A DNA stretch of 64,000 nucleotides from contig PABK01000061.1 of the NCBI GenBank assembly GCA_002699145.1, positions 134,130 to 198,129 on the forward strand, in the 5' to 3' direction. This stretch comes from Halioglobus sp. (GTDB taxonomy: Bacteria; Pseudomonadota; Gammaproteobacteria; Pseudomonadales; Halieaceae). Below, piece by piece: positions 9,007 through 17,797 of the stretch. The notes under the pieces were generated by a model. It worked only from the letters and a program-made list of their open reading frames with translations. It made no database searches and was not told the origin of the DNA. A program made the translations under genes and the position numbers. Position 1 is the stretch's first letter. Every line of letters begins with the position of its first letter.

Positions 9007-10137
9007 ATGCTCCAGTACATTGTACGTCAGTTACGGATTGATATGAGTCGCACCCTCATGAGAGGCGGCGCTATAGCCGCCGTAGTGGCTGTTATATTGG
9101 TCCTGGAGGGCTTCTATGCCGGACAGCTTGTCCAGTTACGCAATACGTCATTAAACAGGGGAGGAGACTTGATTGTTCTTCAGGCCGGCGTATCTAACAT
9201 GATCGCCGTCCGTTCAGTGCTTCCGCAGTTTTCTCGTCAGGATGTGGAGGTTGTAAACGGTGTCGCCTCAGCCCACCCGCTAACCACTATCGCATTGATC
9301 TATGAACAGGCTGGGATACGAACCCCTATCTCATTGTTTGTGTATGATACTGCGGGCGGTCCAGGAGGGTTGTTTGCAGGCAGGCCGATCGAGAAAGATC
9401 GCGAAATAGTCGTCGATCGTTCACTGGCAGAAAAATACGATCTCAGCCCCGGTGATACCTTCGTCCTCTCTGACTTTGAGTTTCATATAGCGGGGATCTC
9501 GGAGGGAGACGCCGCATACTTCACCTCTTTCGGTTTTGTACTTTTTGACGATCTTCTGGACTTCTATTTTGAATCTGATCTAGCCGACGATATCAGTACT
9601 TTCCCGTTATTGAGCTTTCTGCTGGTAAACCTTGTTGCGGATGAGAATCTTGTTACTGTCGCACAGCGCATTGAGGAGTCAGTGCCCAGTGCTGACGTCT
9701 ATCTGCCTGAGATGCTTGCGGACAAAGATGAAGTGCTGGGGCGAGTCACGCTTGGGCCAATCTTTGAAACGATGATAGGTGTCGCTTATATAGTAGGGAT
9801 ACTGGTCACCGGAATTATTATGTTTGCGGCCATCAACGGGCGTCGGCATGACCTGGGTGTATTGAAGGCCCTTGGGTTCAGCAATGGCTATCTGCTGCGC
9901 ATCGTAATACTGGAAGCCCTAATACTGGCATCTCTGGCTATACCAGTGGGTATTGTGCTTGCAATGCTTTTGGGCGTGTTCATCGAGAGCATGGCACCGC
10001 TTTATCTCGTTTTGCCCACTGAAACGATACCAATGATACGCACAGCTCTGGCATGTTGGGGGTTCGCAATCGCGGGGTCACTGCTGCCGGTTCACATGAT
10101 ATACCGGTTGGACCCCGGTATGGTTTTCAGGAACTGA
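9007..10137 (+). CDS. ABC transporter permease, FtsX/LolC type (1)
   Basis: The 376-residue protein has one N-terminal helix (residues 20-42), a periplasmic domain of about 200 residues and three C-terminal helices in the FtsX layout. The cytoplasmic loop INGRRHDLGVLKALGFSNGYL is the typical coupling motif of FtsX/MacB/LolC permeases. An excellent ribosome site (GAGAGGAAGG) precedes the ATG. It is followed after two bases by a second permease of the same type, so the two probably form a heterodimer like LolC/LolE. Substrate unknown; lipoproteins or lipids are suggested by the LolA-like gene downstream. Confidence 0.85.
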   Translation: MLQYIVRQLRIDMSRTLMRGGAIAAVVAVILVLEGFYAGQLVQLRNTSLNRGGDLIVLQAGVSNMIAVRSVLPQFSRQDVEVVNGVASAHPLTTIALIYEQAGIRTPISLFVYDTAGGPGGLFAGRPIEKDREIVVDRSLAEKYDLSPGDTFVLSDFEFHIAGISEGDAAYFTSFGFVLFDDLLDFYFESDLADDISTFPLLSFLLVNLVADENLVTVAQRIEESVPSADVYLPEMLADKDEVLGRVTLGPIFETMIGVAYIVGILVTGIIMFAAINGRRHDLGVLKALGFSNGYLLRIVILEALILASLAIPVGIVLAMLLGVFIESMAPLYLVLPTETIPMIRTALACWGFAIAGSLLPVHMIYRLDPGMVFRN

Positions 10138-10139
10138 TT

Positions 10140-11255
10140 ATGACGCGCTGGATGATCAAAAGTCTGTTGCTGGAGCCCTTAATGTTGATGATTGCGATCA
10201 CATCTGGTGCCAGTGCATTCCTGCTAATCATAATGTTTGAGGGAATATTTGCGGGTGAGTCAGAGAAAATTGTAGCCTATGTACGCAATGTGGAAGCTGA
10301 CGTCTGGGTAATGCAGCGTGGGGTCTCGAACATGCATATGGCCACCTCCTACGTGGCAGACTGGAAGGTTCGGCAAGTTCGAGAACTCCCTGGGGTCGCA
10401 GCCGTGGATCCTATTCTCTACCTGAATACAGTCGTGGAAGCTGGTGAACATCGGTGGTTTTCTTATGTGGTGGGGCTTGATGTGCCTTCTGCATATGCCG
10501 GCCCATGGGCGATGTCGATAGGTCGGGATCAGCCCGCTCTCGGCGAGGTGATTGTGCCGGAGGTATTTGCCCGGATGGCCCAACTTAAAATAGGTAGTCA
10601 GCTGCGAATCACAGACCATGAATTCATTATCGTTGGCCTATCTCGAGAAACGTTTTCGATGGCCAATTCTGTCATTTTCATCAACAAGATTGATATGGAA
10701 GACATTATGTCATCCTTCGATATCTCCAGCTTCATGCTCGTAAAGACAGCTAATGGCGTCACACCGGGCGACCTCGCCGCTACTATTGAGCGCGAAGTGG
10801 ATAAGGTACATGCCCTCACGGCAGAGCAGTTCCTGAAAAACGACAAAAAGATGGCTATGCAAATGGGCACAGATACGATCGCACTTATGACACTTATCGG
10901 CGGTGCTCTGGCTATCCTGTTGGTAGCTTTTACGATTTATTCACAGGTTGCCCGCCAGCGTTGTGAACTGGCGGTTGCCAAGGCACTGGGGGTGACTAAC
11001 GGAGCCCTGTATGCCAGCGTGGTATTTCAGGCAATAGTGATCACTCTTACCAGCGTGATAGTAGCAACTCTCGTAGCCGCTCTATTGATGCCTGTGTTAT
11101 CAAAGCTCATTCCGGCGGTCACCATGCGTTTGACAATGGCATCTGTAACCAAAATCGCTGCGGCAGGCATATTTGTGGCGATCGCTGCTTCATTAATGCC
11201 GGCACGCCAGATTGCACGCCTTGACCCTGTATCGGCATTCCAGGGCGGAGGATAA
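10140..11255 (+). CDS. ABC transporter permease, FtsX/LolE type (2)
   Basis: The protein is 371 residues from the ATG at 10140; the frame is open further upstream, but that part overlaps permease 1. It has an N-terminal helix, a periplasmic domain (VWVMQRGVSNMHMATSYV resembles the LIVLQAGVSNMIAV block of permease 1) and three C-terminal helices. The coupling loop SQVARQRCELAVAKALGVTNG is present. The two permeases are clearly paralogous. The gene lies between permease 1 (two bases) and the ATPase (seven bases), a tight operon. I expect an inner-membrane heterodimer driven by the next gene product. Confidence 0.85.
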   Translation: MTRWMIKSLLLEPLMLMIAITSGASAFLLIIMFEGIFAGESEKIVAYVRNVEADVWVMQRGVSNMHMATSYVADWKVRQVRELPGVAAVDPILYLNTVVEAGEHRWFSYVVGLDVPSAYAGPWAMSIGRDQPALGEVIVPEVFARMAQLKIGSQLRITDHEFIIVGLSRETFSMANSVIFINKIDMEDIMSSFDISSFMLVKTANGVTPGDLAATIEREVDKVHALTAEQFLKNDKKMAMQMGTDTIALMTLIGGALAILLVAFTIYSQVARQRCELAVAKALGVTNGALYASVVFQAIVITLTSVIVATLVAALLMPVLSKLIPAVTMRLTMASVTKIAAAGIFVAIAASLMPARQIARLDPVSAFQGGG

Positions 11256-11262
11256 GTTTATT

Positions 11263-12150
11263 ATGAAAGAGAATATTGTTCTGCAAGCAGACCACCTCGT
11301 AAAAACCTTTGGCACGGGTCACACAGAAGTTCGTGCTGTTGACGATGTGTCGCTAACCTTAAAAAAAGGCGAACTCGTGTTGGTAATGGGTCCATCCGGT
11401 TCGGGCAAGACGACAATGCTCTCAATGCTGGGTGGTTTACTCAGGCCCACCTCGGGGCGAGTGCTTATTGGTGGTACCGAGATTACTGCTTTAGGAGAAT
11501 CGCAATTACCGAGGATTCGTGCCCGTAGCGTCGGCTTTATCTTTCAGGCATTCAATTTGCTGGACGCGCTCACCGTGGAGGAGAATATCCTGTTTCCCTC
11601 TCGGCTAATTCGTGGCAATTTTCGCCAGGCATCAGAGAGGGCTGCACAATTGATTGAACGCCTTGGCCTTGGCCACCGACGTAAAGCATTGCCGCGAACC
11701 TTATCTGGTGGAGAGAAACAACGGGTGGCGATTGCGAGAGCGTTGATCAATGCACCCCCGCTTATTCTTGCAGACGAACCGACGGGTAATCTTGACTCTG
11801 TCAGCGGCCAGGAAGTGATGATGATTCTGCACGATATTGCCCGTGATGAGGGCAGATCGATTGTTTTGGTAACTCACGATCCGCGAGTCGAGGATGTAGC
11901 AGACCGTATTTTGTGGCTGGAAGATGGAGCGCTGCGAGATCGCAAAACTGAGTTGCATTCCTGGGTGCGTGATCCCGTGTGTGGTATGAGGGTAGATGAA
12001 TGGACCGCAGAGATTACAACAACTTATGAAGGTCTCCGCTATGTTTTTTGCGCGCAGCGATGTCTGGAACGCTTTGAGAAGGAGCCTCTGCGCTATTTGC
12101 ATGACGCCTCAGGAACCATGGCTTCTAACGGAAATACCGGGGAGCAATAA
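11263..12150 (+). CDS. ABC ATPase (LolD/MacB type) fused to a YHS metal domain
   Basis: The 295-residue protein has a complete nucleotide-binding domain: Walker A GPSGSGKTT, Q-loop FIFQAFNLLDALT, signature LSGGEKQRVAIARAL, Walker B LILADEPTGNLD and the switch His in VLVTHDPRVEDVA. The last 50-60 residues form a YHS/TRASH-type domain: DPVCGMRVDEW, then YEGLRYVFCAQRCLERFEKEP, with the C-x-G-M and C-x3-C cysteines in place. YHS domains are linked to copper and other soft metals in CopZ-like and P-type ATPase proteins. The fusion suggests that metal occupancy controls ATP hydrolysis. AGGCGGAGG precedes the ATG at 11263. Confidence 0.88.
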   Translation: MKENIVLQADHLVKTFGTGHTEVRAVDDVSLTLKKGELVLVMGPSGSGKTTMLSMLGGLLRPTSGRVLIGGTEITALGESQLPRIRARSVGFIFQAFNLLDALTVEENILFPSRLIRGNFRQASERAAQLIERLGLGHRRKALPRTLSGGEKQRVAIARALINAPPLILADEPTGNLDSVSGQEVMMILHDIARDEGRSIVLVTHDPRVEDVADRILWLEDGALRDRKTELHSWVRDPVCGMRVDEWTAEITTTYEGLRYVFCAQRCLERFEKEPLRYLHDASGTMASNGNTGEQ

Positions 12151-12152
12151 CT

Positions 12153-12959
12153 ATGAAGCACTTTGTCAAAATCATCGGCTTACTATTGGCTTGTACACAG
12201 GTAACCGGAGTTGCTCAGAATAGTACGACACTCACACCAGAGGCCAGGGGACTGGCGATTGCGCGGGAAGCGTCACATCGCAACGAGGGGTATGGTGATA
12301 CTACCGCAGACCTCACCATGGATTTGATTTCAGTCGATGGCAGAACTCGTCAGCGGGTGCTTAGCTGGCAGATTCTCGAATCAGATAATCCGGAAGATGG
12401 TGACAAGGCCCTGACGATTTTCCATGAACCTCGAGATATTGCCGGCACAGGCTTCCTAAGTCATACACATATCTCACGGGAAGATGACCAGTGGCTTTAC
12501 CTGCCGTCTCTAAAACGTGTGAAACGCATTGCTTCGGCCAACAAATCCAGTGCCTTTGTGGGGAGTGAGTTCGCCTACGAGGATCTCCTTTCTGACGAGG
12601 TGGAGAAATTTTCCTATCGCTGGATCAGGGATGAACCATGCGGTAATTGGCAGTGCTTTGTAGTTGAGAGGGTTCCAGTTTACGATAACTCAGGATACAG
12701 CCGGGAAATTGTGTGGATAGAGCAGTCTGATTACAGGATTTATAAAACTGACTTCTACGACCTGAAAGATAAATTGGAGAAAACCCTGTATTTCGAGGAT
12801 TATCATCAATACCTCGACAGGTTCTGGCGTGCTCACGTACTGCGCATGGAGAATGTCCAGACGGGTAAAAAAACAGTACTGACTTTCAAGCCCTACCTCT
12901 TCCAGACCGGCCTCACCGAACAGGCTTTTAGCCCTGATGCGCTGAAGCGTATTCGTTAA
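12153..12959 (+). CDS. LolA-like outer membrane lipoprotein-sorting protein
   Basis: The 268-residue protein has a signal peptide (residues 1-21, ending VTGVAQ) and matches the LolA-like family often named outer membrane lipoprotein-sorting protein. Visible blocks are the AREASHRNEGYGDTTADLTM start, FHEPRDIAGTGFLSHTHI, WLYLPSLKRVKRI and SFVGSEFAYEDL-like FVGSEFAYEDLL. Such proteins have a half-barrel fold that carries lipid or lipoprotein across the periplasm. The gene starts two bases after the ATPase gene, so it probably takes cargo from the FtsX transporter. The C-terminal LQTGL-like tail is intact. Confidence 0.8.
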   Translation: MKHFVKIIGLLLACTQVTGVAQNSTTLTPEARGLAIAREASHRNEGYGDTTADLTMDLISVDGRTRQRVLSWQILESDNPEDGDKALTIFHEPRDIAGTGFLSHTHISREDDQWLYLPSLKRVKRIASANKSSAFVGSEFAYEDLLSDEVEKFSYRWIRDEPCGNWQCFVVERVPVYDNSGYSREIVWIEQSDYRIYKTDFYDLKDKLEKTLYFEDYHQYLDRFWRAHVLRMENVQTGKKTVLTFKPYLFQTGLTEQAFSPDALKRIR

Positions 12960-12960
12960 C

Positions 12961-14175
12961 ATGCTGTATAGATCAGCCAGGTGTGCTTATTGCGGGGCGG
13001 TTCTGATTGTTATCGCGAACCAGTGCCTGGCACAGCAGCAAGATTGGGCCGGTTATATTGCTTTTGAGCCACGTATTTTCTTTGAAGAACCGAAGTATGA
13101 CCAGCATCCGCACAATGGACTATCGCCTTCCGCCGTAGTCTCGCCGGAATTTCGTTATGAGTGGCATGAAGGCAGTGACCGAATAACGATAATTCCGTTT
13201 TACCGCTATGACGCCGACGATGAAAATCGTACTCACTGGGACTTGCGGGAGGCCAACTGGCAGCATTTTAGAGGGCCCTGGACGTGGCTACTGGGCGTCG
13301 GCAAGGTGTTCTGGGGTGTTACTGAATCCCGACACCTTGTTGATATCATCAATCAAACTGACCTTGTCGAGGATATTGACGAGGAGCAGAAGCTCGGGCA
13401 GCCCATGATCAATCTTGAGCACTGGAGCGAAGGCGGAACTCTCAGCCTCTTTCTACTTCCCGGTTTTCGGGAGCGCACTTTCCCGGCAAATAATGCGCGC
13501 CTGCGGGGGCCATTGCCAATTTCCAATCACGATGCAGTGTACGATTCCGGGGCAGGAGATCAGCATCTGGATATTGCACTGCGCTGGACCAAATCCGTTA
13601 CCAACTGGGATATCGGGTTGTCCGGATTCTACGGCAATGGTAGAGAGCCCCGTCTGGTGCCGACCCTGGTTGCGTCGGGAAGCGTCTTTCTCGTGCCACA
13701 TTATGATGTCATCAGCCAGCTTGGCGTCGATATCCAGTACACGCAGGAAGCCTGGTTGTGGAAGTTAGAAGCGATTGGCCGTTCAGGGCAGGGCGATGAC
13801 TTTGGTGCCTTTGCTGGGGGGGTGGAGTACACATTCTATGGCATCCGGGGAACCAATGTCGACATCGGCCTTCTCGCCGAATATTTGTACGATGCGCGTG
13901 ACGACGCTGCACCGGCAACTTCATTGGATGATGATGTATTTGTTGGAGCCAGATTTACTCTGAATGACGCGGATGACACTAATATTCTGGTGGGCGCAAT
14001 TGTGGATCCTGCCGACGGGGAAACAATTGCTTTCGTCGAGGCCCAGCGACGTATGGGTGAGCGATGGACTCTGGAGTTTGAATTGCGTTTGCTGACGAAT
14101 ATTTCAGAAGATGGGCGGTTATACGGATTTGAAAAAGATAGCTACATGACGTTGAGAACGTCATGGTATTTTTAA
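12961..14175 (+). CDS. Outer membrane beta-barrel protein, unnamed
   Basis: The 404-residue protein has a signal peptide (about residues 1-24, ending CLAQQ) and alternating hydrophobic and aromatic strands finishing in a terminal Phe (RTSWYF), the usual Omp ending. I do not recognise the family with certainty. Proteins of this size often accompany LolA-like proteins in MMPL-type export loci, from general knowledge. It begins one base after the LolA-like gene. As the last envelope component it could accept cargo or act as a pore at the outer membrane; this is inferred from position alone. Confidence 0.7.
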   Translation: MLYRSARCAYCGAVLIVIANQCLAQQQDWAGYIAFEPRIFFEEPKYDQHPHNGLSPSAVVSPEFRYEWHEGSDRITIIPFYRYDADDENRTHWDLREANWQHFRGPWTWLLGVGKVFWGVTESRHLVDIINQTDLVEDIDEEQKLGQPMINLEHWSEGGTLSLFLLPGFRERTFPANNARLRGPLPISNHDAVYDSGAGDQHLDIALRWTKSVTNWDIGLSGFYGNGREPRLVPTLVASGSVFLVPHYDVISQLGVDIQYTQEAWLWKLEAIGRSGQGDDFGAFAGGVEYTFYGIRGTNVDIGLLAEYLYDARDDAAPATSLDDDVFVGARFTLNDADDTNILVGAIVDPADGETIAFVEAQRRMGERWTLEFELRLLTNISEDGRLYGFEKDSYMTLRTSWYF

Positions 14176-14197
14176 TCCGTGATAGTTGTTGGTTTCA

Positions 14198-15361
14198 ATG
14201 CTGACGATTGACACACTGATCTGGTTGTTATCCGGGGCTGTTCTTGTAGCCTCCAATGCGCTTTTTGATCGATATAGGCTGCCGCTCGCGGCGGTGGTGA
14301 TTCTGTTGGGAATGCTGCTGGGTCCTCTGTGGCTTGAACTAATTTCCTTCGGTAGCGAAGAACGCATCATCACAGAAATCGTAGTGGTGTTCATACTCTT
14401 CGCAGCGGGATATGAAGTTAATTGGAAACGATTTATAGCGGCTGTGCAACCTGCCCTGATTGTTGGAATAGCTGGTATTCTGGCTAGTGCTTCGCTGGGT
14501 TATATCGCAGGATTCACTATCAATGGGCGAATAGACGAAGCCTTGTATATTGCAGTTGCGCTCGCTGCTACCAGCATAGGGATAAGTGTCCCGTTACTGA
14601 GTCGGGAGGGTATTTTACACACCAAGGTTGGCCAGATTTTTCTTGCTGCAGCTGTGGTCGATGACATACTTGCATTGTATCTATTGTCGTCAATCCATTT
14701 GAGTTTAACTGGCACTAACGGATATCAGCAGATACTTACATCACTACTGATCGGAATTTTGGCTTTGCTTGCAATTATCATGCTTCTTTCGGCAGTTTAC
14801 GTCTTGCTCAATAGAAGCGGTATGCTCAAATCTACTATTTCTAGGCGATCTGCAATCATCTCGCTGACCCTGTTGACTGCCTGGTTAACACATCTGGGGG
14901 GATTGTCTGCTGCTGTAGGTGGGTTTGTCGCAGGTGCTGTACTTGCAGCGATGGAGCCAGAAAAGCGAGGTCGAGATAGCGCCTTTTTTGATCGACTCGC
15001 AGCCTGTGTCACCCCCCTTTTCTTTGTCGGCATCGGCATGCAAATAACTGAACTTGACGTGAATGACCTGGGTCTGCTCTACGTGGTACTGCTGGTATTG
15101 ATAGCGGCTATACTGGGGAAATTGTTCGTACCATGGCTGATTTCTTCGCAATTGAACGTTCGTGAGAGGTGGATTCTTGGCGCTGCTTTGCTGCCGCGTG
15201 GTGAAGTGGGCTTGGTCGTTGCAAGCATAGGATTGATGCAAAAACATCTGTCACACCATGGCATGGTAAGCCTGGTTATCATGACACTAGTTACTGCTTT
15301 GGCGTCTTCCATTATTATCCCCCGATTGGCAAGGAGCTATACTGCTCGCGGAAACGACTAG
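14198..15361 (+). CDS. Cation:proton antiporter, CPA2 (KefB-like)
   Basis: The 387-residue protein has about twelve hydrophobic segments of the Na+/H+ exchanger fold. Conserved parts are LPLAAVVILLGMLLGP, the FILFAAGYEVNW block, the acidic pair VVDDILALY in helix 5 and PRGEVGLVVASIGL. No TrkA-N nucleotide-binding domain follows, so it is a membrane-only form. The ATG at 14198 is preferred over a TTG at 14186; neither has a strong ribosome site. It ends the plus-strand operon beginning at 7619. It may balance ion or proton load during metal stress; no direct sign of the ion is visible. Confidence 0.83.
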   Translation: MLTIDTLIWLLSGAVLVASNALFDRYRLPLAAVVILLGMLLGPLWLELISFGSEERIITEIVVVFILFAAGYEVNWKRFIAAVQPALIVGIAGILASASLGYIAGFTINGRIDEALYIAVALAATSIGISVPLLSREGILHTKVGQIFLAAAVVDDILALYLLSSIHLSLTGTNGYQQILTSLLIGILALLAIIMLLSAVYVLLNRSGMLKSTISRRSAIISLTLLTAWLTHLGGLSAAVGGFVAGAVLAAMEPEKRGRDSAFFDRLAACVTPLFFVGIGMQITELDVNDLGLLYVVLLVLIAAILGKLFVPWLISSQLNVRERWILGAALLPRGEVGLVVASIGLMQKHLSHHGMVSLVIMTLVTALASSIIIPRLARSYTARGND

Positions 15362-15435
15362 ACTTATGAATAGCTGGATGTTGAGTGGGAACGATGCTCG
15401 CTGGTCTTCAACCGGTCAAGCAGAGGGCGGTTTAC
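15362..15435. other. Gap after the antiporter gene
   Basis: The sequence between the antiporter and the kinase remnant has no convincing gene. The 599-bp stretch 15362-15960 as a whole holds a kinase gene remnant, a CopR-like box and the copK leader, described separately. Confidence 0.5.
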
Positions 15436-15640
15436 GGAAGCATTTGGTAACACAGCGTTCTTCGATTCTCAGATTTGGCTGAAAGGCATGCCCCATCATT
15501 TTCGACAATGGAATTTACTATAGCAAGATCAAAGTCGGCGCTACTACCGATGTTGGGGCGTTTCCATGATCGGTCTGCGCGAAGTCATTGCGTGTCGTCT
15601 ATCATGCTGGTCATGCGCTCATATGCTTTCAAAAAAGAGT
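15436..15640 (-). pseudogene. Remnant of a second copper sensor kinase gene
   Basis: This stretch aligns without gaps over at least 80 bases (15502-15583) to the 3' end of the intact sensor gene at about 16450-16535, about three quarters identical by eye. That part encodes the ATPase end ([27 protein letters not shown]). The match then jumps to the sequence at about 16873-16915 (MTRMINDML), so some 330 bases are deleted. Weaker similarity reaches back to about 15436. It has the same orientation as copS. No open frame survives; the short plus-strand frame here is a shadow. Confidence 0.75.
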
Positions 15641-15695
15641 ATTACGATATTCTTGTGTATTGACAGTGTTAGGCTTTGTTTATGGAAATGTAACG

Positions 15696-15733
15696 ATGAC
15701 GTAATTGTAATGTGTGTGTCATGCGGGTGACAG
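15696..15733 (+). promoter_or_regulatory. CopR-like box upstream of copK
   Basis: ATGACGTAATTGTAAT (15696-15711) is a one-base-off form of the ATTAC(A/G)-N4-TGTAAT box. GTGTGTGTCAT follows, as at the cupredoxin promoter, and GTCATGCGGGTGACAG (15718-15733) is identical to the copA promoter. The long distance to copK (about 250 bases) leaves room for an untranslated leader. Confidence 0.65.
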
Positions 15734-15959
15734 AGACAGGTCGCTATATTGGGATTGGTGATTCGGACGCTTGTTGCGACCTAAACAATTAGGTGCCAGC
15801 AGTTGGTCGTGCCGGGTTTTTGAAAACGCGCTCATTACGGTGGGCATTTGAGATAGGTGGTCGGCCGTAGTCACTAAGGCCAGGGTTGCGGTACCAGGAC
15901 CGCAGCTGACGGAAATCATGCTATGGACGGCCTTGGGCGTCTGTTGAGGAGAGGTCAAT

Positions 15960-16256
15960 ATGAATTTCAGAAAGATGGGTTGCACATTGGCGGTCTGCGG
16001 AGCGGTGGGATTTATGACGCCTGCACTTGCAGAAGAACCGCTGGCGGAGAAAATACAGCTAAAAGACGGGTCAACGCTATATCTACATCCAGACGGTACG
16101 GGCCGAATGATAGACCAGCATGGCAAGCCCATGAGCATGGCCGATGGAACGAAAATGGAGACGAAGGATGGCCGGGTCATCATGATGGAAAACAAGCGCG
16201 TTTGGGTGCGGTACGGCCCGCCTGGAAAAGGAAGGGTGACGCAAAAAATTGATTAA
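15960..16256 (+). CDS. copK: CopK-family periplasmic copper-binding protein
   Basis: The 98-residue precursor has a signal peptide (cleavage after ALA near residue 24). The mature part matches CopK: LKDGSTLYLHPDGTGRM, GKPMSMADGTKMETKDG and a basic-aromatic tail with WVRYGPP. CopK of Cupriavidus metallidurans is a small beta-sandwich that binds Cu(I) through Met residues and then gains affinity for Cu(II). Met residues in the MSM and METKDG regions and later MM are present. A GAGGAG site lies just before the ATG. It is convergent with copS. The weaker N-terminal similarity is normal for signal peptides. Confidence 0.85.
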   Translation: MNFRKMGCTLAVCGAVGFMTPALAEEPLAEKIQLKDGSTLYLHPDGTGRMIDQHGKPMSMADGTKMETKDGRVIMMENKRVWVRYGPPGKGRVTQKID

Positions 16257-16311
16257 ACCGCATGTTGCCGAGGGCATTCGACGGAAGCCTTGGTAATCTT
16301 ACTCTTTGGCT

Positions 16312-16349
16312 GGTGAGTAGCTGGGCGTGGAGCTTGCTGGCTACTCACC
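16312..16349. terminator. Hairpin between convergent copK and copS
   Basis: GGTGAGTAGC (16312-16321) pairs perfectly with GCTACTCACC (16340-16349) around an 18-base loop. It lies between the convergent ends of copK and copS. No clear T-run follows in either direction, so termination is inferred from position. Confidence 0.4.
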
Positions 16350-16357
16350 GGCGGTGA

Positions 16358-17797
16358 TCATCCCGCCAAACTTCGGTCGGAAATTGGAAGTGTTATCTCA
16401 AACGTAGTTTTTCCATTTTCTGATCGGGCGAAAATGCTACCGCCATGTAAGTCCACAATCGAATTCACTATTGCCAGACCGAGTCCGGCACCACTACCAT
16501 TGCCGGAGCGTTGCCGAGATTGGTCTGCGCGATAAAATCTTTCAAACAAATATGGTAGATGTTCAGCTGGGATGTCGTCCCCGACATTTTCTACCGCAAT
16601 ATGAATATTTTGGTTATCACTGCTAAGTCGTACGACGATAGATGAACCGGGAGTCGAATGGTGGATAGCATTGGTGAGGAGATTGGTAAGCGCGCGGCGC
16701 AACATTTCTTTATCTCCGATTATTGTTGGGCGGCTCCCTTCCAGTGTCAGATTTATATTGCAATGCTCTGCCCAGGCTCCGAGATAATCGAATAGTTCTG
16801 TCAGCTCTATAGCAGGATCCAGAGTTTCAAAACGAGGTTTGAGTATGCCATTATCGGCCTGAGCGAGCCATAGCATGTCGTTTATCATCCTGGTCATGCG
16901 TTCATACTCTTCCAGGTTGGAATACAGAATCTCCTGATATTCCTCTGAGTCTCTTGCCTTGCTCAGCGACACTTGCGTCTGTGTAGAGAGATTGGTAATT
17001 GGCGTGCGCAGTTCATGCGCTATATCTGCTGAAAAGTTGGATAGGCGTTGAAACACATCATCCATACGTGCCAGCATATCGTTAAAAGATGTGACTAGTT
17101 CCAGCAAGTCAGCGGGTGCGTTTTCAGGATCCAGACGAAGATTTAGTTTTTCACTGGTGATGTTGCCTATCTCTTTGCTAATTTTGTGTAGAGGCCTGTG
17201 CGCCACCTGCACGGCAAACCAGGCAGATAACAAGATTAATAGACTTGAACAGCCTAGAACGCCCCATAATTGTTTACGAAACTGATCCATAAACTGCAAA
17301 TGAAAATCCATAGACGCGGCTACGATGATGGTCATTTTGTCAATTGTTGTATTGATCTTATCTTCTGTCTCAACAACAGTTCCGCGATAGGTTTTTCCAT
17401 TTTCTGACCAAAGATAAAGGTTATCCCTGCTAATAGTTTTGACCGGTGGAATACTAGTGAGTAGATTAGACAATTGAGGCCCCGGGGTGGAAAAAATCAT
17501 ATTACTCTCGCCGTCAAAAACGGCGTAGTACATTCCGTGGTGGCCAGAAACAGCCTGCTCCAGACTTTTCTGAAAGTCATCACCGTGGAGATTCCCTAAG
17601 CTATTTTGCAGTGCGAGCTCAACGGAAGCAGACACGACGCGAAGTTCATCGGCGTCCCCCTCGGCGAAATGGCCGTCGATGGAGTCTTGTATAACTATAC
17701 CCAGCATTAGTACACAAGAAAGAAACGTGGCACCAACAATTGCAGTCACCCTGCCAGCAAGTGGCATCCGACGCCAGTTATATGTTCTAAATGTCAT
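16358..17797 (-). CDS. copS: Heavy-metal sensor histidine kinase (CopS/CusS)
   Basis: The 479-residue inner-membrane kinase has two membrane segments (about residues 16-35 and 180-200) enclosing a periplasmic sensor domain, then a HAMP region. The phospho-acceptor is in [21 protein letters not shown]1 and G2 boxes are visible ([27 protein letters not shown]). The layout matches heavy-metal sensor kinases that detect periplasmic Cu or Ag. Its start overlaps the copR end by 11 bases, so the pair is co-translated. A degraded second copy of its 3' part lies beyond copK. Confidence 0.92.
   Translation of the reverse strand: MTFRTYNWRRMPLAGRVTAIVGATFLSCVLMLGIVIQDSIDGHFAEGDADELRVVSASVELALQNSLGNLHGDDFQKSLEQAVSGHHGMYYAVFDGESNMIFSTPGPQLSNLLTSIPPVKTISRDNLYLWSENGKTYRGTVVETEDKINTTIDKMTIIVAASMDFHLQFMDQFRKQLWGVLGCSSLLILLSAWFAVQVAHRPLHKISKEIGNITSEKLNLRLDPENAPADLLELVTSFNDMLARMDDVFQRLSNFSADIAHELRTPITNLSTQTQVSLSKARDSEEYQEILYSNLEEYERMTRMINDMLWLAQADNGILKPRFETLDPAIELTELFDYLGAWAEHCNINLTLEGSRPTIIGDKEMLRRALTNLLTNAIHHSTPGSSIVVRLSSDNQNIHIAVENVGDDIPAEHLPYLFERFYRADQSRQRSGNGSGAGLGLAIVNSIVDLHGGSIFARSENGKTTFEITLPISDRSLAG

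Noticed and set aside
15475-15663. Plus-strand frame of 62 codons
   Set aside because: It is antisense to the decayed sensor kinase remnant.
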